From the NCBI RefSeq assembly GCF_018336815.1, contig NZ_CP050497.1, positions 1,984,001-2,048,000 of the forward strand: a stretch of 64,000 nucleotides of DNA. Reading direction: 5' to 3'. Below are positions 61,000-64,000 of the stretch, in pieces. The DNA is from Treponema vincentii (GTDB taxonomy: Bacteria; Spirochaetota; Spirochaetia; Treponematales; Treponemataceae). The notes under the pieces are model-generated. The model did not search any database. It was given only the letters and a program-made list of their open reading frames with translations, and was not told the DNA's origin. How positions within the stretch are numbered: position 1 is the stretch's first letter; every line of letters begins with the position of its first letter. Made by a program: the position numbers and the translations under genes.

Positions 61000-61117
61000 C
61001 CTGTTCAATAACTTCGTTGTCGAACAGGTCGACGAGTTCTAAATCGCACAAATAGCACGATTTAGAACATCGCATTTCAAGGTAACCTGTTCAGAAACGG
61101 AAGTTTCCGAGCAGGTT
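61000..61117. repeat. Triple-hairpin dispersed element, copy C
   Basis: HP1: CCTGTTC (61000-61006) / GAACAGG (61022-61028), a different stem from copies A and B. HP2: GTTCTAAATCG (61036-61046) / CGATTTAGAAC (61058-61068). HP3: AACCTGTTC (61084-61092) / GAGCAGGTT (61109-61117), keeping pairing with one G-U. It fills much of the 328-base gap between divergent pyrG and smc. Nothing else gene-like is seen in that gap. Confidence 0.85.
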
Positions 61118-61157
61118 TAATGGGAAACGGCACGTTCTTGAGGAGTTAATAGACAGG

Positions 61158-64000
61158 GTGTTTCTTAAAAGTCTTGAAATATTCGGATTTAAATCGTTTG
61201 CGGATAGGACGCGGATAGAGTTTGCGGAAGGTATTACCGCCTTGCTCGGCCCGAACGGCTGCGGTAAAAGCAATGTCGTCGATGCGATGAAGTGGGTACT
61301 GGGTGAGCAGGCGTCAAAAACGCTCCGTGCGGAGAAGATGGAAGACGTTATCTTTAACGGCACCGAGTCGCGGAAGGCGCTCAATGTGGCGGAAGTTACG
61401 CTGACTATCAGCAACGAAAACGGATTGTTAAATCTTGAAGTAAGTGAAATTGCCATAAAGCGCAGGCTCTACCGGTCGGGAGAAAGCGAATATTTTATCA
61501 ATAATACGCCGGTGCGGCTCAAAGAGCTGCGGGAGCTTTTTTGGGATACGGGTGTCGGAAAGGCGGCGTATTCAGTCATGGAGCAGGGAAAGATCGACCA
61601 AATTCTTTCCAGCAAGCCGGAAGACCGCCGCTATTTGTTTGAAGAGGCCGCCGGTATTACACGGTTTAAAGTACGCCGCGCCGAAGCGGAGCGAAAACTG
61701 CAAAAGACCGAAGAAAATATGCGTCAAGTGGAAGGCGTATTGGGAGAGGTACGCCGCTCCTACGATGTTCTGAAAGTACAGGCGGAAAAAACCGTCAAGC
61801 ACCGGTCGCTGCGGGATGCCATCTTTGAACACGACCTCGATATCCAACTGTTGCGCCTTAAAAAATTCACCGATGACTACGCACAGCGCGAGGAAAGCAT
61901 AAAAGAAGCCAAAGCTAAGCGCGATGATGTACAGACCAAAATCGATTCCATCCATACGATGCTTTCCGAGAACATGGACGAAGTCAACAGCTTGGAAAAA
62001 AAGCTCGACGAACATCAAAAAGAGATTTACGGACTTGCCATCGAAAAGCGCGGAAAGGAAAATCAGGCGCGTTTACAGGCGGAGCGGCAAACCGAGCTGA
62101 AAACCAAACTCGGTCAGCTGGAGCTGCGCAAGACGGGGCTCGAAGAGCGTATCGAAAACCTTGAAGAGGACGCCGGAGAGCAGGATGCGAAGGTGCACGA
62201 CTTTAAAAAGAAGGTGCAGGATATTCAAAAAAACATCGACGACTTTGAAGAAAGTCTCCGGCTTGCGTCGCAAAAAATTACCGATAACGACACTACCCGT
62301 ATGACGCTGCAGGAGCAGATTGAAGAACTCGATAAAAAACGCGCCGGTATGGAAACCGAACTCCGCGCCATCACCGAAGACATCGTTACGGAACTGGATA
62401 AGAACCTTTCCGCAGCAGGTTATTCGGCGCAGGGACGCGGCAAACTGGAACAACAGGTTTTTGACTGCATCAGCCAAATCAAGGTGCTGTTAAACGGCCG
62501 CAAGAATATCTTTTCGGACTTTGCCGCGTTAAGCGATCATACTGAAAAAGAGACTGCGCAGTTTGCGCAAAATGCCGTACAATCGTTCACGGAGCTGCTC
62601 GGTTTAACGGAATCGCTGGAAACGTATTTGCAGGAATACAAAAAATCTTCCGCAAGCTTTATCGACGATTTTTTAGCGCCGGAAGGTATTATCACTCAAA
62701 AGCGCAGTATCGATGCGGCAATAGAAGCTAATCGAAATACAATAGAAGAAAAGCGGAACAAAATCGCGAATCTGCATACCGAAAACGAGCAGCTTGCGGT
62801 AAAAATAAACGAGTACCGGAAAACGCTGGAAGACCTCCGTATCCATAAAACAAAGATGAAGGCGGAATCCGACGCAGCCGAGCAGCAAGCGGCGTTTTTG
62901 CGGAAAGAATTGACGGTACAGCAAAACGCGCTCCGCGAACTTGAAAACGAGCTGTACACGGAGCAAAAACGCTTTGACGAGGTAAAAGAACAGCTCCTCG
63001 AAATCGAAGGAGAAATCGCATCGATTGACCGCAAGGGGCGGCAGTTGACCGAAGCGCTCGAGCAGTTGGAAAAAGAAATCGCGTCCCGCAATAACGAACT
63101 TTCGAGCAATGAAGGGACGCTGAAAACGCTCAATGCGGAACTTGCCAAGCATAATTCGCTTATCGAAAAATATTATGTCGATACGGCAACTCTTGAAATC
63201 GAAATCAAAAACGTCAAAGACAATTTTAGAGAAACCCATTCGCGTGAATTGATGGAATTTGAAGAGCGGATGTATAAAATCACCGCTTCCCCGATGGATT
63301 TACGGACGGAACTTGCCGAGTTGCGCAAACAGCTGAAAGACCTCGGCAGCGTCAACCTGATGGCTCCGGAAGAATTCCAAGAAGTAAAGACCCGATTCGA
63401 TTTTTTAACCGGACAGATCAACGACCTTGATAAAGCCCGCTCTGATTTACAGCGGATTACGGATGAAATAAAGGCGGAGTCTACGGAGCTGTTTCTTGTA
63501 ACCTATAATAAGATCAAAAAGAACTTTCACAATATGTTTAGGCGGCTCTTCGGCGGCGGCAGGGCGGAAATTAAGCTGACCGATCCCAAGCAGGTATTGG
63601 AATCGGGCATCGAGATTTTCGCGCAGCCTCCGGGGAAAAAGCTGGAGAATATCGGTCTATTATCGGGCGGAGAAAAATCCATGACGGCGGTGGCGCTCCT
63701 TTTTGCAACATACATGGTTAAACCATCCCCGTTCTGTCTCTTGGACGAGATAGACGCTGCGCTTGACGAGCAGAACGTCAGCCGCTTCGTTACCGCCCTG
63801 TCCGGCTTTGCGAATGTCAGCCAATATATCGTCATCACCCATAACAAAAAAACGGTACTCGGCGCAAACACCATGCTCGGTGTTACAATGGAGGAATCAG
63901 GCGTCTCCAAACTCATTGCAATCAAATTGGATAATGATATTGAGTTATTAAAGCAGGAGAAAGCGGAAGAAGATGCCGATACTTTTATAGAAGAGGATGT
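61158..64000 (+). CDS. smc: Chromosome segregation ATPase SMC (3' end outside window)
   Basis: About 947 residues visible from GTG 61158 (GAGGAG upstream, somewhat distant). N-terminal Walker A ALLGPNGCGKSNVVD (about 31-38) with the SMC start FLKSLEIFGFKSFADRT and VMEQGKIDQILSSKPEDRR. Long coiled coils fill residues 160-780. The C-terminal head shows signature LLSGGEKSMTAVALLFA (about 834) and Walker B FCLLDEIDAALDEQN (about 860). The coil-to-coil turn near residues 430-510 shows helical sequence (FTELLGLTESLETYLQEYKKS) instead of a recognisable globular hinge, and the protein is about 200 residues shorter than usual SMC. It compacts and segregates the chromosome. Confidence 0.93.
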   Translation, partial: MFLKSLEIFGFKSFADRTRIEFAEGITALLGPNGCGKSNVVDAMKWVLGEQASKTLRAEKMEDVIFNGTESRKALNVAEVTLTISNENGLLNLEVSEIAIKRRLYRSGESEYFINNTPVRLKELRELFWDTGVGKAAYSVMEQGKIDQILSSKPEDRRYLFEEAAGITRFKVRRAEAERKLQKTEENMRQVEGVLGEVRRSYDVLKVQAEKTVKHRSLRDAIFEHDLDIQLLRLKKFTDDYAQREESIKEAKAKRDDVQTKIDSIHTMLSENMDEVNSLEKKLDEHQKEIYGLAIEKRGKENQARLQAERQTELKTKLGQLELRKTGLEERIENLEEDAGEQDAKVHDFKKKVQDIQKNIDDFEESLRLASQKITDNDTTRMTLQEQIEELDKKRAGMETELRAITEDIVTELDKNLSAAGYSAQGRGKLEQQVFDCISQIKVLLNGRKNIFSDFAALSDHTEKETAQFAQNAVQSFTELLGLTESLETYLQEYKKSSASFIDDFLAPEGIITQKRSIDAAIEANRNTIEEKRNKIANLHTENEQLAVKINEYRKTLEDLRIHKTKMKAESDAAEQQAAFLRKELTVQQNALRELENELYTEQKRFDEVKEQLLEIEGEIASIDRKGRQLTEALEQLEKEIASRNNELSSNEGTLKTLNAELAKHNSLIEKYYVDTATLEIEIKNVKDNFRETHSRELMEFEERMYKITASPMDLRTELAELRKQLKDLGSVNLMAPEEFQEVKTRFDFLTGQINDLDKARSDLQRITDEIKAESTELFLVTYNKIKKNFHNMFRRLFGGGRAEIKLTDPKQVLESGIEIFAQPPGKKLENIGLLSGGEKSMTAVALLFATYMVKPSPFCLLDEIDAALDEQNVSRFVTALSGFANVSQYIVITHNKKTVLGANTMLGVTMEESGVSKLIAIKLDNDIELLKQEKAEEDADTFIEED

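Noticed and set aside
61091-63925. Several long minus-strand frames opposite smc
   Set aside because: They mirror the SMC coding frame and have Ser/Arg/Phe-rich composition typical of shadow frames.

Overview
The window looks like a piece of chromosome from a host-associated Treponema (spirochaete), probably an oral-type species related to T. denticola. The evidence is a flaA periplasmic flagellar sheath gene, a cheA / cheW-cheR fusion / cheX / cheY operon, a fused TatQ-TatM TRAP permease with TatP and TatT, a spiro-SPASM protein, bactofilin, and two genes that need UGA read as selenocysteine (glycine reductase GrdA and a small lipoprotein). Coding is dense and operonic, with many ATGA, TAATG or TTGA stop/start overlaps. 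No tRNA, rRNA, CRISPR array or complete insertion sequence was seen.

Layout. 1-7.7 kb (minus): partial rho, then HU-lnt-bactofilin-pncC, rpsT, a RelA/SpoT-TPR protein, flaA with a clear promoter and terminator, and a GerMN protein. 7.7-17.2 kb (minus): a 145-bp palindromic element, then an envelope/glycan cluster read from high to low coordinates: GerMN membrane protein, spiro-SPASM protein, glycosyltransferase, a SpsF-SpsG-methyltransferase fusion, an ATP-grasp protein and an N-acetylmuramoyl-L-alanine amidase. 17.3-18.0 kb (plus): a pseudo-receiver winged-helix regulator. 18.1-23.1 kb (minus): chemotaxis operon. 23.1-25.1 kb (minus): trxB-trxA-grdA, electron supply and protein A for glycine reductase. 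25.2-30.8 kb: pcnB (plus), then the tat TRAP-transporter operon (minus). 30.8-34.7 kb (plus): ComFB-like protein, adk, mnmE, a small membrane protein, and a lipoprotein with an in-frame UGA. 34.7-43.7 kb (minus): small alarmone synthetase, an ABC exporter pair with GNAT and TetR genes, birA, a DnaQ-like exonuclease and phosphoglucomutase. 43.8-51.4 kb (plus): class A PBP, dCMP deaminase, a 617-bp structured intergenic region, and a large lipoprotein coupled to a glycosyltransferase. 51.4-54.9 kb: a gene relic, a MATE pump and an AbgT transporter. 54.9-60.9 kb (minus): pyrG-nfeD-SPFH-lipoprotein-membrane protein-mnmA. 61.2 kb to the end (plus): smc, open at the window edge.

Most notable: (1) an unannotated selenoprotein lipoprotein at 34228-34662; (2) a dispersed element of three consecutive hairpins present three times, with compensatory changes in the stems; (3) six genes, including the normally essential pyrG and the conserved mnmE, each broken by a small indel in an A/T homopolymer, which argues for sequence error; (4) several good promoters placed so close to the start codon that the mRNA would be leaderless; (5) an SMC protein with no recognisable hinge. 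Functions are inferred from sequence motifs read by eye; no database search was run.
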